Shown: positions 25,907-38,206, counted from the first letter of the stretch. The stretch is 64,000 bases of DNA from Hyperoplus lanceolatus (GCA_026929865.2 CM049413.1:16213501-16277500); one strand, 5' to 3'. Notes: generated from the letters alone by a model not told the origin. Program-made: numbers and translations.

Positions 25907-26076
25907 TCAGTCCCACTCTCCACCATCTGAGTGAGCAGGGAGATGCCGTCCAGGTTGATGAACTCCTGGGCGAAGGTGATGTCCCGTGATGCGTTGGCCA
26001 GGTCCTTCAGAGACTCTAGCTTGGCGTCCATGCTGGATGACTGGATCCGTTCATGAAGCTGGACTGCAGTCTGGTA
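25907..26076 (-). CDS. elmo1: elmo1 coding exon 5
   Basis: This 170-base exon is the longest coding exon seen. It encodes residues 82-137 plus two bases, with blocks QLHERIQSSSMDAKLESLKD and FAQEFINLDGISLLTQMVES. The acceptor is ctctag before TACCAG; the donor is GA|gtaagt. It starts the armadillo-like helical region. The first residues (YQTAVQL) differ from human AQNAQQL but the length is the same, which supports the chosen acceptor. Confidence 0.96.
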
Positions 26077-26138
26077 CTAGAGTGGGCAGAGGAAAATGAT
26101 GCATTGGTGTCAGAAGGTAAAAAGACATACATACTGTA

Positions 26139-27354
26139 GGGGAGACCGGGGTAGTAGGCACACTTTTGGGCACCCTTAGCTCAGTTGGTAGGGCGTCCCC
26201 CCATGGGCCTCGGGCAGCAGCGGACCCGGGTTCAATTCCAGCCCGCGGTCGTTCTCTGCATGTCATTCCCCTCTCTGCCCCATTTCAACTCTGTCTCTAC
26301 AATATCAATAAAGCATAGAAATGCCAAAAAATACCTTTATAAAAAAAAAAAAAAAAAAAAAAAAGTAGGCACACTTTCTACTCATCACCTAAACATTTTT
26401 CAATAGTAATTTCTACATTAAATTGAAGCTTAAGGTGTTGGCTTGAAATGTGAACCACCCACTTTTTCTAACTTATTGTAATAAAGAAGAAATGTACCAT
26501 CAAAGACTAGGATACACACATTCACTATCTGAGTTACAGTGATGGCAAATGTAGGGTCTGCTCACTAACTAAACAGAGATTGTGTGCCCACTGGTTGCAC
26601 ATACAACACTTCTCCCTTACCTCCCCTGAACGGGTGCTGGAGAGAACGTTTCCATACAAACCAAACACAAAATATCCTCTTCATCTGATGAAGATTCCTC
26701 CTCCTGTCTCTTTCTCTTCTGTTTCTTCTTCCCCAGCTGGGTTGGAGTGCACTGGGGTGCAGTAGCCTTGGCAACTGGTCTAGTTTGGGATGCACTGGGT
26801 CGTTTTTACTTTGTTGCCCTTTTTCTCTTTTGCATGCAAGCTGCCTTTCCTGCTCTATTCTCTCCTTCTCTGGGGTGTCAGTGAGGATACAGCTTGACAT
26901 TTTCTTTTGTTATTGGGTTCCTTTCCTGGCTGCACCCTTTGGATAACATGCAACAACCAACCCCCCAAAAAATGTGACGACCAACCCCAACTGGAATTTC
27001 TTGCTAGCATCACGGCCAACAACCATCTGACAACTAATTAGCTTGCCAAAAACAATCTAAACTATAGCTTACCCTTCACACTTTTTTAGGGTAACATGTG
27101 TTTTGTTATGTGTGTTATGGTTTGTGTAAAAGCCAAGAAGAAAAATACTGAGAAGCTAAATATTTTCAATTTGACATGAAAAACACTAACAGTCCTCTCA
27201 CCTCAAATTCAGCAGTCTAACTCCAAGGAAGACTATGTAGGTGACCTCTGATCCCAGTTGTGGATATTTACATACCAAAATTTCAGCACCTTCTGGTTCC
27301 GAGATATAACGATTGTGACAACCTACCCGTGTGACATATTACCCCGTTCTCCCC
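26139..27354 (-). mobile_element. pogo-like (Tc1/mariner) DNA transposon remnant, copy 1
   Basis: The ends are inverted repeats GGGGAGACCGGGGTA and ACCCCGTTCTCCCC, flanked by TA (26137-26138, 27355-27356). It is 1216 bases long including the nested SINE. On the minus strand a reading frame from 26900 gives ILTDTPEKERIEQERQ, resembling the tail of pogo-type transposases. Further on, across frame breaks, come CLVCMETF and CMCNQWAHNLC, which look like a PHD-type Cys/His finger. The DDE catalytic core is absent, so it is a non-autonomous internally deleted copy. It matches the copy at 59733. Superfamily from TIR, TA duplication and remembered protein motifs; inference. Confidence 0.72.
26167..26363 (+). 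mobile_element. tRNA-derived SINE, copy 2, inserted in a DNA transposon
   Basis: The architecture is the same as the copy at 7252, with A box TTAGCTCAGTTGG, B box GGTTCAATTCC (26229-26239) and a pure A tail of about 25 bases. A perfect 14-base target duplication AGTAGGCACACTTT lies at 26153-26166 and 26364-26377. The long pure A tail and perfect duplication suggest a fairly recent insertion, later than the pogo-like element it sits in. Confidence 0.93.
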
Positions 27355-27394
27355 TATGATATATCAGAGACTGTCATTGGTTGATAAAACTTAC

Positions 27395-27445
27395 AGGAGA
27401 AGTGGTCAGGCGCAGAATTGAGCCATTCTTAATGTCGTTGCGGTT
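27395..27445 (-). CDS. elmo1: elmo1 coding exon 4
   Basis: This 51-base exon encodes NRNDIKNGSILRLTTSP (residues 65-81) and closes the N-terminal ubiquitin-like/RBD part. The acceptor is tccccag, the donor CCT|gtaagt, phase 0 on both sides. The intron between exons 4 and 3 is only 110 bases. The next intron is almost entirely a transposon. Confidence 0.96.
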
Positions 27446-27555
27446 CTGGGGAGATTTACCAAGATAAAAGCAGACGTTAGTAAGTACTGAGCACTTGGGA
27501 CATGTTTTTTTTACTTTGGATACTGACGCCTGGAGTTGAAAACAGTCAACCAAAC

Positions 27556-27628
27556 CTTTTCTGTGATGTAGAAATTTGTCGCATCAGCAATCTGCAGAGC
27601 AAAGTTTTCATGGTTCCCCAAAGACCAC
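27556..27628 (-). CDS. elmo1: elmo1 coding exon 3
   Basis: This 73-base exon encodes WSLGNHENFALQIADATNFY then ITEK (residues 41-64) after completing the split Gly codon. The acceptor is cttttag. The donor is AAG|gtttgg, a weak non-consensus donor for this gene. Human ELMO1 has WSLANHEYFALQHADSSNFY in the same place, so length and phase are conserved. Confidence 0.95.
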
Positions 27629-27829
27629 CTAAAAGCCATTGGATTGAGTGAAAAAAACCATTGCATAATTGGTATCAAAAATGGAGAACTTCTCGTGTAG
27701 AATACCGCTTATTTGATTGAAGTGTGGAGACGGACAGAGAGGGAACCCCTGCAAAAAGCCCTAGGACAATTGTTTTTTAAAGCCCCCCAAGAAAAAGAAA
27801 CTCAGGGAAAAAAGCCAATGCAGACTTAC

Positions 27830-27870
27830 CCCTCGCACACTTCTTTTATGATGGCTGACAGAGGCTTTTT
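27830..27870 (-). CDS. elmo1: elmo1 coding exon 2
   Basis: This 41-base exon encodes KKPLSAIIKEVCEG (residues 27-40, last codon split). The acceptor is tctccacag and the donor is GG|gtaagt. It matches human ELMO1 except for E in place of D. The intron before it (27871-35437) is the longest complete one within the coding region, about 7.6 kb. Confidence 0.95.
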
Positions 27871-30800
27871 CTGTGGAGAAAGGCAAAACTACATTTAGTC
27901 CACGGTCCAAGCTTGAGATCCTGAAACAACAGTCAACTCAGACTGACCTACAATTATTTTACTGTATATCACAGGACAGACAAAATGACACGCCTGTATC
28001 TAGCTGACCGCGTCTGTTGCACCATTTCATTCATTATACGTGATTTTCTGCCTCAGAGAGGTTAAAAATAACTAATTACCAATAACTGTTCCACAATAAG
28101 TGTACATAGCTAAGTTAAAAAAATACACATAGATATTTTTATTGATTAAACTATTCTGAGGCTGGATGCACTTTTTTAATATCAGTGCCAATATGATACT
28201 GAATTGTGGGTACAAAATCCGAAAACAAAACTTGTTTTTTTAATGGAATATGATGTTTTAATCTTTTTTCTATTGAATAATGTCAAACTTCTCATGCTGC
28301 TGTGTTAAATAAAGAGCCTTGCCTTTAATAATTTCTCAAAGTTAGAAAAATGTCTGGATTTTATTGAAAACATATTTGATACAAGAATAAAGGGCACAGC
28401 TACTGATACTTGATTCTTAATGCAACGGACAAACATTCGCCGTCCAGCTGGCATAATTATTAGTTCATAAAATATTTCCTTACCTAAATCAATACAATTG
28501 TCTAACTTTTGATTATATTTTATGCAGGTTAAGCTCCTTATTTAACACTGAGGCATTGAGAAGCTATTACATTTTTTTTAAACATTATTATATAAAAACA
28601 CAAAAAACATAGCTGTGGAGCCGTTTGAAAGAAATAAGCATTTAGAAGACATAATGGGGAATCTAGTATGCAGCATTTTTGGACCTTGAATTTGTTTAAA
28701 TAATTTTCTGTGAGTCCTCCAACGTTCTGAAGGTTTTATACTCAATATCATGAGTACCCCTAAAATTGTAGTTATCTGCTTCACTCAAGTAAAAGTTCTG
28801 AATGCAGATTAAATTCCAGTCTTATCCACCAGTAAGAGCAAAGAGAGTGTTTTCAAAGATGGTTAAGGAGTCACTGCACAAAACAGTCATTTAAAAATGG
28901 ACAGACATGAGCATGTGCACAACATCACACAGCTATTTAGTGAGCATCCGTATATAACGGATAATGTGATGGTTGTTGCTTCTTTGGGGTTTACCCCGAG
29001 CAGATAGAGAGAGACGGAGAGAGAGAGAGAGGCTGCTTCAAAGAACACCAGTGATTATTTATTAAAGGGAAAAGATAATGCTAGATAATGTGACGGGGAA
29101 AGAAAAGCAGAGGACTGACGGAGGGAGGGGACGGCCTTTTATGTGAACAAAAGGGAAGAATGGAAGATAAAGAAAAACTGAGAAATACACAAATTTAATT
29201 AGATGAAAGGAAAGGAAAACAACAGCAAGTGCAGGAAAGGGGAGAGTGGATGATAATGGTTAGAGAGAGTGGATGTTGAACAGGGATTGGAGTAATATGG
29301 GGAACTGGCAAAATGCAAATGTAGTAATATAAGGATTGTGTGTGCAGAGTGCCAGTAAGTATGAACTAAGTATCTGCTCGCCTCCCCACTGCAGTCATCC
29401 TAAAGGCTCTCTGGGACTTGCAGAATGCTGGCAGAATACAGTGAACAACATACAGAGACAAAACATACCGTACACAAATGTCCAAAAATACTATACATTT
29501 CAAGAAGGTTTCTGTGGGTTTCAGTGAAATCGTATATCAGAAAAATTTAAAACATAATTAGGCTTAACAAAGCTTTACATGAACGGCACTTCCATCTTTT
29601 TACTGTAAAATATTGGGTATTTCTTAGTTCCACTGTATCTTTATGAGGAAATTATTAATGTGCTCAATCATCAAAGAATTAGCATCGGCTTGCAATATTT
29701 CAAAATACTTTTAACCACTTGTGCATTGCTCGGAGCAATTCCTTCTCTCATACACGATCAAAGCTTTTTCAAGTTTTAAATGATATCATAAATAATGAAT
29801 TCATTGACAGTTGTGGATATTTAATATGTCTAAAGAAGGTAATAATATATTATCCATGTGCGACACTATAAGCATAGCTCTCTTAGCAAAACACTTTTGT
29901 ATTACTGCTGCAAACTTTCAATCTTTTTCTTATGTAAGACTAATTTTATATTCCATCTGTTCTTTCCAGTTGTATTCTTCAACACAAAAATGTCTGATCT
30001 GGTATATCATCAAGTGCTACTGCTGAGCATCCACATGTGCTTTCTCCCCTAGCCTTTAAAATAAAGAAGTTTGTGTCTCTTGAGATGGTCCTTCAAGTCT
30101 GAATCGTACCTCAAATGAGATTTAACTTGTTTAACATAGACTTTATAGCAGCAAACTATGAATATTATCATACACAGTGTTAACGAAAATTAATTTGCCT
30201 TATGATTGTATAATATTTTAATGCAACAATATATGCTTTCTGCCTGTTGAACTTTGTCCCAGTAAACTTAAAGAACTCCAAAGTGTTTTGCTACAACTTG
30301 TTGTTTAGCCTTGGAGAAGAAAACTGCCTAATAAGAGTTTGGCACATACAGAGGTATGACGCATTTCATGTGCACAGTGGTTGAGAGTTAATGGGGAGTG
30401 AGTGAAACTCACTCCCATATTCTGTTATCAGACATTGTATGAAGAATAACACCAGCTGTTGAGAGTTTTCTGGGAATATTTGCCTAATTAAAAATGTCCT
30501 GGACACACGAACTTGGTTTGTGCGCACACACACCATCTTCACTGCATATAATCTCATGTACACTGTCCATTTCTTTGTATTCAACCATGTACCAAACCAG
30601 ATACATTGTTGTTTGACCCTTGCTTCTGCTGTATGCAAGCTCTGAAGCCTGCCTTGACTCAAATTATTTTATTACAAACACTTGGGTTGTTTGATGAAAT
30701 AATTCCTTTAACACACAGCTTGTTTTTCATTCATCATTAATTTGTCTTGGTTTAATTTTTAAATCTGCAAATGAATTAATAAATACATCAAGAATATTTC

Positions 30801-31887
30801 CCCCAAATAATCCCTTCCACAGCTCTTCTCTCTTCTCTTATTCCGTCTGAACCTTTTATCGTAGAATTCCCTCTAAAGAAAATAAATAAATACAGGTTTC
30901 TTTACCCTGCCCTTTCATCTTCCAGGATTTACTCCACCCCCACCATCCTATCTACAGTACTCTTCCCCTACTCCATCACATGTCCCTCTCTGAACCCCCA
31001 CTACATTTACCTCTCCCTTACTATAAGCTCCATTCCCCTGCATCACTGTAGTGAGTCCAATAATAATAAGGAGTACACACCTAGAACATAAGTATTATAC
31101 TGTACATCTTGTGCAATTTGAATAGAAGCGTAAAACATACATTACATTAAATTATGTGTATGTGATTCTATAGCATCCGTCAGCTCTTGAGATCCTGTTA
31201 TCCGACACAAGTAACTAATTTCAAACTGGGAAGATAACAAATCAACAATTAATCTCATCCTTTCTGCGATTATTCAGTTACACAACAAGCAGCCTTAACC
31301 AGCTAGAGCCGCAGCATTGTCGGCTAAATAATTACAGTGTGTTTGCAATTATTTCACTCGCCAATGATACATTTGAATGAATCCTTTCACACTTTTTAAA
31401 CATCTTATTTTGCTCCTTTTATAGATTCATAAAGTATGCACTACAATTCCTCCTAATAAGACCATACACATTTAAAAGTGATAATATTCTCTTATTTGTA
31501 TTATTTTTACACACATTTTCCCTGTTAGATTAAACTACCACATTCAACTCCAGCAAATACATACCTTATTTGTTAAATGTGATTATCCTTCGCACTGTGT
31601 GTATCAGTGAATGGGTAAATCATTAATCTGCTGAGGATTGTTTTATACATTTGCAGTGCTGTACAAATTAAACTTGTGAAAATTCAAACAGACTTAAACA
31701 TAGCATGTACAGGAAAACAGACAATTGCAAGAAAAGTGTGTTGTTTAGATAATAACCAACAGAACATTGCCGCTGCCTGACAACAAACCATCACAGCTCG
31801 TTTCCCTTCACTTTGACTTCAATTATCTGTCTTGTTTCCAAAACAACCTGCAAACATCTGCAGCCCCAGAGCATTCTCCTTTTCTTG

Positions 31888-32000
31888 GGGCCTATTGCAC
31901 AAAACCAAGATAAGGGATTAAGCCGGGATATTTCGTTATCCTGGCTTGCTTTAGCCATGATTAAGTTGCACAAAAGCAGAGGGACATAAGTTACCATGGA
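31888..32000. other. probable single-ended DNA repeat fragment
   Basis: GGGGCCTATTGCACAAAACC followed by AAGATAAGGGATTAAGCCGG resembles a common fish MITE end. The internal half-palindromes GGATTAAGCCGGGAT and TTATCCTGGCTTG support this. The other terminus is not evident. Confidence 0.35.
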
Positions 32001-32655
32001 GATTTACCCTTTACGTTTAGCCTAGTCCTGACCAGGCTCAACAGAAAGGATAAACTTATCCTGTTGCCCGATTTGTTCAGTCGGCTGTCACTCTGTTCAG
32101 AAATCAAGTTTCCACAGTTATTCCATGATCATGATAAAGTACGCCACATAAAGGACTACATTTTCATTCAGTTAAATAGTCCTACATTTATTATTTTATA
32201 TAACATGAACCATTTATAATGAAATACATTGTAATTAAATTAAACTTAAATAATATAATTAAATAATTTATGTGATAGTCTGTTATATTGAAGTCAGAGG
32301 TTTGAGAAATACAATATATGCCGGCTGTATTTATACAATTGATCATAAATTGAAGATGAAGTTGCCAATGTGGTTTAAATGAAGTCAGTGATGTGGGCAA
32401 TGGGCAAAATAGGGTCCCAATAAGGTTTGTTTTATGTCAGGAAAATATATTTTCTTCAAATGGTTTTGCCTTTTACTTTTATAAAGTACAGTTTGTAATA
32501 AACACTCAAAGACAACTTTGTGTTTGCAAGACTCAAATTTAAAGCAATGTATGTCACTGTTCCATTTGTACAGGGAGAGTGTAGTTGTTGGTATTGGTAT
32601 AGTTTGTGGTTCCATACGGTTTAAAATGTACTTCTCACAAACTATTACCCATATA

Positions 32656-33017
32656 CAGGTGCATCTAAAAAAAATTGAATTTTAATGAAAAGTTCCTTTT
32701 TTCTGTACTTTAATTCAAAAGGTGAAACTTTCATATATTCTAGATTCATAACACAAAGTGAAATGAATATATAATAAACATACTTTTCAGAAGGTTGACA
32801 TTTCTGTATTATAAATCCTTTTTTGATTAGGTTTATGTAATATTCTAATATTTTGAGATACTGGATTTTTTATTCCATGAGCAGTAAGTCATAATCATCA
32901 AATTAAAATTTAGGAATGCCTCACATATTTCACTTTGTGTAGTGAATCTATAATATATGACAGTTTCCCTTTTTCAATGGACTTTTTCGTAATATTCTAA
33001 ATTTTGAGATGCACACA
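32656..33017. mobile_element. Tc1/mariner-type MITE
   Basis: The left end CAGGTGCATCT and the right end GAGATGCAC form imperfect inverted repeats, with TA directly outside both. Internal stretches CATATATTCTAGATTCATAA and GTAATATTCTAATATTTTGA recur in partly inverted form. This matches a remembered widespread fish repeat. No coding capacity; it is AT-rich and diverged. Confidence 0.7.
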
Positions 33018-33406
33018 TAGACTGCTCAGTCTTACCTATTTTATCATTAAACAATACAGGGGCATCACGATCAGTTGGAGGAGAATACAGCTGTTTTCAT
33101 GAAATGAGCAGCCCCCTCACTAAAGGTCTAAACTAGCAAAGCATTGTGGGAAAATGGGTCGTCTTTTCCATTTCTGCATCAGTAAATCTGTGATTGATCA
33201 AACAGAGTAGACTTTGTCAAGGCTGGCTTTATTAATCATCCTCGATATCTAAATTCCACTTTTGTGCAATAAGCCCTTGTTCTCTAATGCATTTCTGACA
33301 AACAAAAACAATCAAGTGCCTACTGCATTTGCTTGTACCAATTCCCCAGCATTCCAACACAAATGTTAGACTGTTGTGCCTATGGGGCATAAAATATATT
33401 TGAGGG

Positions 33407-33407
<1 letters not shown>

Positions 33408-33501
<94 letters not shown>
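33408..33501. repeat. (CA)n microsatellite
   Basis: About 46 CA units in intron 1; a shorter CA run follows at 33567. Confidence 0.98.
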
Positions 33502-33504
<3 letters not shown>

Positions 33505-34971
33505 TCCAAACCAACTCTCAAACTCACACTGCAGAGGAGCTTACACAGACACTGTCTTTGAGATGTACACACACACACACACACACAACACACATGCATG
33601 CATGTTGCCACAAAATACACCCACACAAAATTTCACTTATGCAGAGTTGTACCCACGTTAATAAACAATAAAAATTCACACACACAAATTCCCATCTACA
33701 CCAACACACAGACACTTTCTCTGGGTCTCATGACAGCAGCTGAAGCCCACTTCCCACAGCATGACTCAGACAGCCATATGCTGCAGCAGGGTCTATTGTA
33801 TAAAGGAGAGTGCATAGGGAGGAGGAAGATGCAGGCGTAGATGCTGGAGGACAGGAGAGGAGGAGGAGGCACAGCGCAAGTTTTACAGTTACAACAAAAG
33901 AGCGGGGGGACAGTGAGGGGGACAGGAGAGAAAGCAGAGAAAGACAAGGAGGAGGAGGAAACAGATAGCAGGAACAAGAGAAAGATGACAGAGACAGATA
34001 AGGGAGTCAGAGAAAAGCGGAGGAAAGGGGAGGAGAAGAGGCAGCTTTAAGAAGTACAGACCAAAGAAGGACCAAATTGCAATCCGCAAGAGCTCTGCAG
34101 AAAAAGGGCTCATCCTATACAAACCCTATTTCCCTGAAATCAACACAGTGCTTTAAGGACCTCGTGGCAAACCCAGGAGCACATGTACTCTGTAGTTCAA
34201 TATTTCATTCAGTTGTTAATCCATTGAGAAGGGCAATTGTGGCTCCAGTTGCCACGGGTGACTCATAGCTTGTTCAATCGTTAGCCCATCTGTGAGTCAC
34301 ACCGACACAAAACAGGCCATTTACACACTGTATACAGTATGTGTAATCAAAACAACGTGAACATGTCATCCCTCCGCTACACATGAGATAGTCGTTGTTT
34401 GTGCTTATCATTTCATTTCATTAGTTGTTATCGACTGTGTGTTAGACCCAGCTGAACGCTGATATACAGTTTAGCCTCTTATATGTGGATTCATATTTGA
34501 GCCTTGTACCAGCACACATGCTTTCCCTTAGAAGCCACAGATAAGGCAGCCTGCATCATGATTTTAACACAAGAAATTGTGCTTCATCATAAAACAAAAA
34601 CAACCCTTGAATTGTTGAAATTGTCAAAAATGTTTACCTTGATTTACAGCAGCCACATTATGTAAATCAGTGACATTTGTGGTGAAGCACCAAAGGGGTC
34701 TGATAGCATTTTAACAAATCCCCCATCGATTTTAATCTAGGTTTAGCTTTGACACCTGCAGTTGTGGTGGTGTTACAAATTGACGTGTCTATTCGCTCAC
34801 AAATGATCTTTGGCTGAGTGCAGACATCTGGTTGCAGGAATCTAGTTAAACCAGACAAGATCAATAATTGTTATTTTAATCATTACATAATTAACTTTAA
34901 TTAACTTCAGCTGATAAAACGTCCGCCTGTGTCATTCTACCAGGCCTAAGCGACAATCAGGAAAAGAATAA

Positions 34972-35110
34972 GGGCGCACTCACACTAGCCCATCTGTTCC
35001 GTGCCCGAAACTAGATCGTTTGGCTAGTGTGAGCACGCCATCCGTATTCCAGCACGGAATACTTCCTTGGCCAAGGAACGCTTGGGAGAGGTGTGCCCGG
35101 GCACGGAACA
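34972..35110. other. probable DNA repeat fragment with internal palindromes
   Basis: GGGCGCACTCACACTAGCC is followed 45 bases later by GGCTAGTGTGAG, its partial complement. CGTGCCCGAAACTAGATCG and GTGCCCGGGCACGGAAC lie within. No second terminus or duplication was found. Confidence 0.35.
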
Positions 35111-35437
35111 GGCTGTGTCTCCTGTTAAGCATCTTTAATTAAGGAACTTCATTTGGGTAACAAATTCTATTGTAGGAACAATGCCAAAAATCATCGGGCC
35201 CTGATCGCATCCGCCCCCTCCCTCCAGACATGCACACACCGCCACACATTTAAAAACTAGTTTCTATGTATACACAACAGCAGATTACTGTACAACACTG
35301 TGTTCAGACAAAACATGCCGCTGAATGGGGTTCAAATCTGAAAGGTGAGTGTCAACACAGACAAAGCATTTGCCAGCTTTTCCGGACGCTACATTTTGGT
35401 GATGAGTTTTGCTATTGTGCCTAGCCAGTACACCTAC

Positions 35438-35588
35438 CTGGTCTATCTCCATGAGCTTGGGGAAGGCCCCTGGCCACTCAATGGCCACCTTGACGATGTC
35501 TGCTGGCGGCGGCATGGCTAAAGGGAGGGGCGGTGTGGGTCACGCTGCCTCACACCTCTGTCACTACTGGAGGCAGCTCATCCAAAAC
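35438..35588 (-). CDS. elmo1: elmo1 exon with start codon (coding exon 1)
   Basis: Coding part 35438-35515 gives residues 1-26, [20 protein letters not shown] then LMEIDQ, as in vertebrate ELMO1. The start has GCC directly before ATG (G at -3), a good Kozak context. The donor is CAG|gtaggt, phase 0. Bases 35516-35588 are inferred to be 5' UTR because a tgtcctgcag acceptor lies directly upstream, which implies at least one more noncoding exon. The encoded piece begins the Ras-binding-like N-terminal domain. Confidence 0.96.
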
Positions 35589-36299
35589 CTGCAGGACAAC
35601 AGTGAGGAGAGGGAGAAGTAAGAGAAAGAGGAGGAAGGAAAGATGAGGGGAGAAATACAGAAAAAAGGGCACATTAGTCAAGAAGTAGGTCTAGTTATTT
35701 ATGTTAATGTTTGCCTGCATTAGCCTCCTCTAAATTCAAATGAATGTTAAATATGACAAATAAGAAAGGTCAACAATGGCTGTGCTGAAAAATACAAATA
35801 AGACATAAGTGGGGGCAACACTTACTTCACATCAGCAGTACAAGTAGCACACACAAACACACAGGCTGTAAATATCATCATACCCCAGAACCATGTCAGG
35901 TTAGGTTTCCTATAGCTGCAATGCACAGGAGTCATCAGCGCTAGTACAAAGACCACAGCTGCAAAAGCTTCCATCTCGAGAAATTAGCCCACAGCTAGAA
36001 CACACTCCCCTGTTTGTGTCACGGTTGACCTCAAAAACTGAGCACTCGATGCAAATTCTTGCAGACAGACACCGGCACTTAATATCGCATTCATATTCAC
36101 ATTTCAACTTCTAACACCCACTCACACAAACTAGAGCAGTCAAATACTTTTTATTGTTGGTCCTGTGTGATGACTTGTTTTTCCCAGCTCTTGCCTAATT
36201 TCAAATTTTGACACACAGAACAATTGGACGTGCCAATGGGGAAGATACACTCAAGAGTTTAATTCAAATCAAAGTTTAACTGCTTATGAGGTCACTCAC

Positions 36300-37898
36300 T
36301 AGCCTGGCATTCCCAGACCTGCCACTAGGCGCTGGCAAATTAAATTTGCTGCGCCTGTTGGTCTGGCCACGCTCCGTTGAAGCTTTATCAAGAAGCAGGG
36401 CTGTACAGTGCGACAGTTTTGATCGCATTTGCTACTGAAATTGATGACGTGCGATGATGAATACAAGTCCACTAGTGCGACAGCTTGCTAATGAGCAGAT
36501 GCTGTCTCTTTGAGACACAGAGGAGAGATGCGCAACACTAAAGTCAACAGTAGTCGACATTAACACTCTCCAAATAAGGCAAGTAAGTTATTGAGTCCAC
36601 CCTCCACTTTGGCTGGGGAAAGATGTGTGCTCCGGACCTGTACTTGTGCGGCGATTCTAGCGTCTAATACACTTCATCAACGGTAATAACCGGAAGGAGA
36701 TTACCGCAGTTAAGTTAGCGCGTGTGCAAACAGAACATTTCCTGTGCGCCTTTACATTAAAAGCCTGTTAAAAGCCAAACGTGAGTTGACTTTTATTTTG
36801 AAGCCGGTAAGAACAGGAAGTTAGCGCTTCACAGCCCTGCAGTGCGCTAGCTAGAAAGGCAACTCATTCAGCTGCAGAGAAAAGTCAACAGTAGTCTAAA
36901 AACAAAGTTTGAAATAAGCCACTGAAGAACAACTTCCAACACATTTACAACAACCTATTTAATTTATCCTAAATTGTACCAATATGTATACATATTTATT
37001 TAATAGGCTATGTTTAATGTTTTAAAGTTTGGTTTTAATTAACAGAAAGACATTTACCAAAAATGTACAAAAAATATATAGATATTAATTTCATGGGGAG
37101 AAATTATTCTGAATCAGCAAAAAATTACAATTGGCAGGTTAGATTTTTTTGTCTAAATTACACAATCAGTGCATCCTATTCATTTTTCTACAATTATTTC
37201 TGCACACACTAGGATATGATATTAATTGAGAATTTCAAATGAAATCAAGATGACAGGCTAACATGTCATTAGAGCGAAATGCATGGGTTAAAGGTTATGC
37301 AAGTTTTCGATCATACTTTGTGTGCTACTGAATTTATTTTTGTGCTACTGATTTTTTTTGCTTGCTAGCACCAGTGCTACCACCTAAAAAAATAAGCGTA
37401 CAGCCCTGAAGAAGACCAGAAATCTGGGTCTCACGTTTCAATTGGTTCTATCTAATATGGGCGTGCCAGAGCCCTTTATATGGTACTCTGGGGAGGACGT
37501 AACCGGATGACGACAGTGACGTGCATGCGACGTCGAAGCCGTGATAGTAAACATCAAAGATGGCTGCGGATATGTTGTGTGAGTTTGAGACTGCTTTGGC
37601 CTCAACCCGTAACGATTTGGAAGACGGCACTCAAATCTTTCATTAGCAAGTAAGTGGAATGTTCTGTTTTGCCGACCGACAACGGCAAACATTTAATTTA
37701 ACAGTTTAACAGCTGTTCGCTAAACGAACGGGGCTTACGTCACCTTGTGCATCGCTCTGATTGGTTGTAGTGCTATCCAACTGCGTGCAGTGGCATTTGA
37801 AATGCACGAGTAGGAGCCGCCCCTTGAGTTGGAAATTACTATTGATCGTGGCCAGACCCTCTATCGTTCAAGATATCAGGGTATGGATTTCCAGGCTA
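36300..37898. mobile_element. DNA transposon with TAGCCTGG ends, carrying a nested element
   Basis: The ends TAGCCTGG and CCAGGCTA are exact inverted repeats. They are flanked by a perfect 9-base duplication GTCACTCAC (36291-36299, 37899-37907); the boundary could also be read as CTAG ends with a 7-base duplication. Without the nested insert it is about 590 bases. It contains CAAAGATGGCTGCGGATATG and no recognisable transposase. Superfamily is uncertain: the duplication length suggests a MULE-, P- or hAT-like mechanism. Confidence 0.78.
36396..37408. mobile_element. hAT-like non-autonomous element nested in the TAGCCTGG element
   Basis: The left end CAGGGCTGTACAG and right end CGTACAGCCCTG are inverted repeats, flanked by AAGAAG. 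CAGGGCTGTAC-type ends are common in fish hAT elements. A flanking repeat of only six bases is shorter than the usual eight, so the family is tentative. It is about 1 kb long, AT-rich toward the right end, with no transposase frame. Confidence 0.62.
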
Positions 37899-38206
37899 GT
37901 CACTCACAGCAAAACACAGCAGAAAAACACAAACCACCCTACAGCATTTTGCTGTGTCGTCCACTGTGACGTTTGAGATTCCCTTTAGACATTTTCACAG
38001 CAATACTACTGCACAAGTACCACCACTTTGAGAGATAAAGCAACTCCATCTCTCTTTCACTGAAAAAAGGGTAGGAAAGTAACAGCCCTTTTTTTGCCAT
38101 AATGGCTAGTAGCAAGCATGCAAGACAACATCTTAAGCAGATAACTACTACAAAGCTTTTTCTTCTGCTTAATGGGATAGTCATACAACTTAACACATAA
38201 AAAGGT

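Larger units (their letters stand above)
27871..35437 (-). other. elmo1 intron 1 of the coding region
   Basis: This 7.6-kb AT-rich intron holds a Tc1/mariner-type MITE (32656-33017), (CA)n at 33408, purine-rich plus-strand sequence at about 33790-34060, and single-ended repeat-like pieces near 31888 and 34972. From 27871 to 31880 I see nothing definable apart from short GA-rich patches near 29000. Confidence 0.65.

Noticed and set aside
33841-34122. Glu/Lys/Arg-rich frame and its antisense
   Set aside because: Purine-rich low-complexity intron sequence with no homology signal.
37438-37692. 84-codon minus-strand frame in the TAGCCTGG element
   Set aside because: No transposase motif; it lies within a noncoding repeat next to a nested insert.
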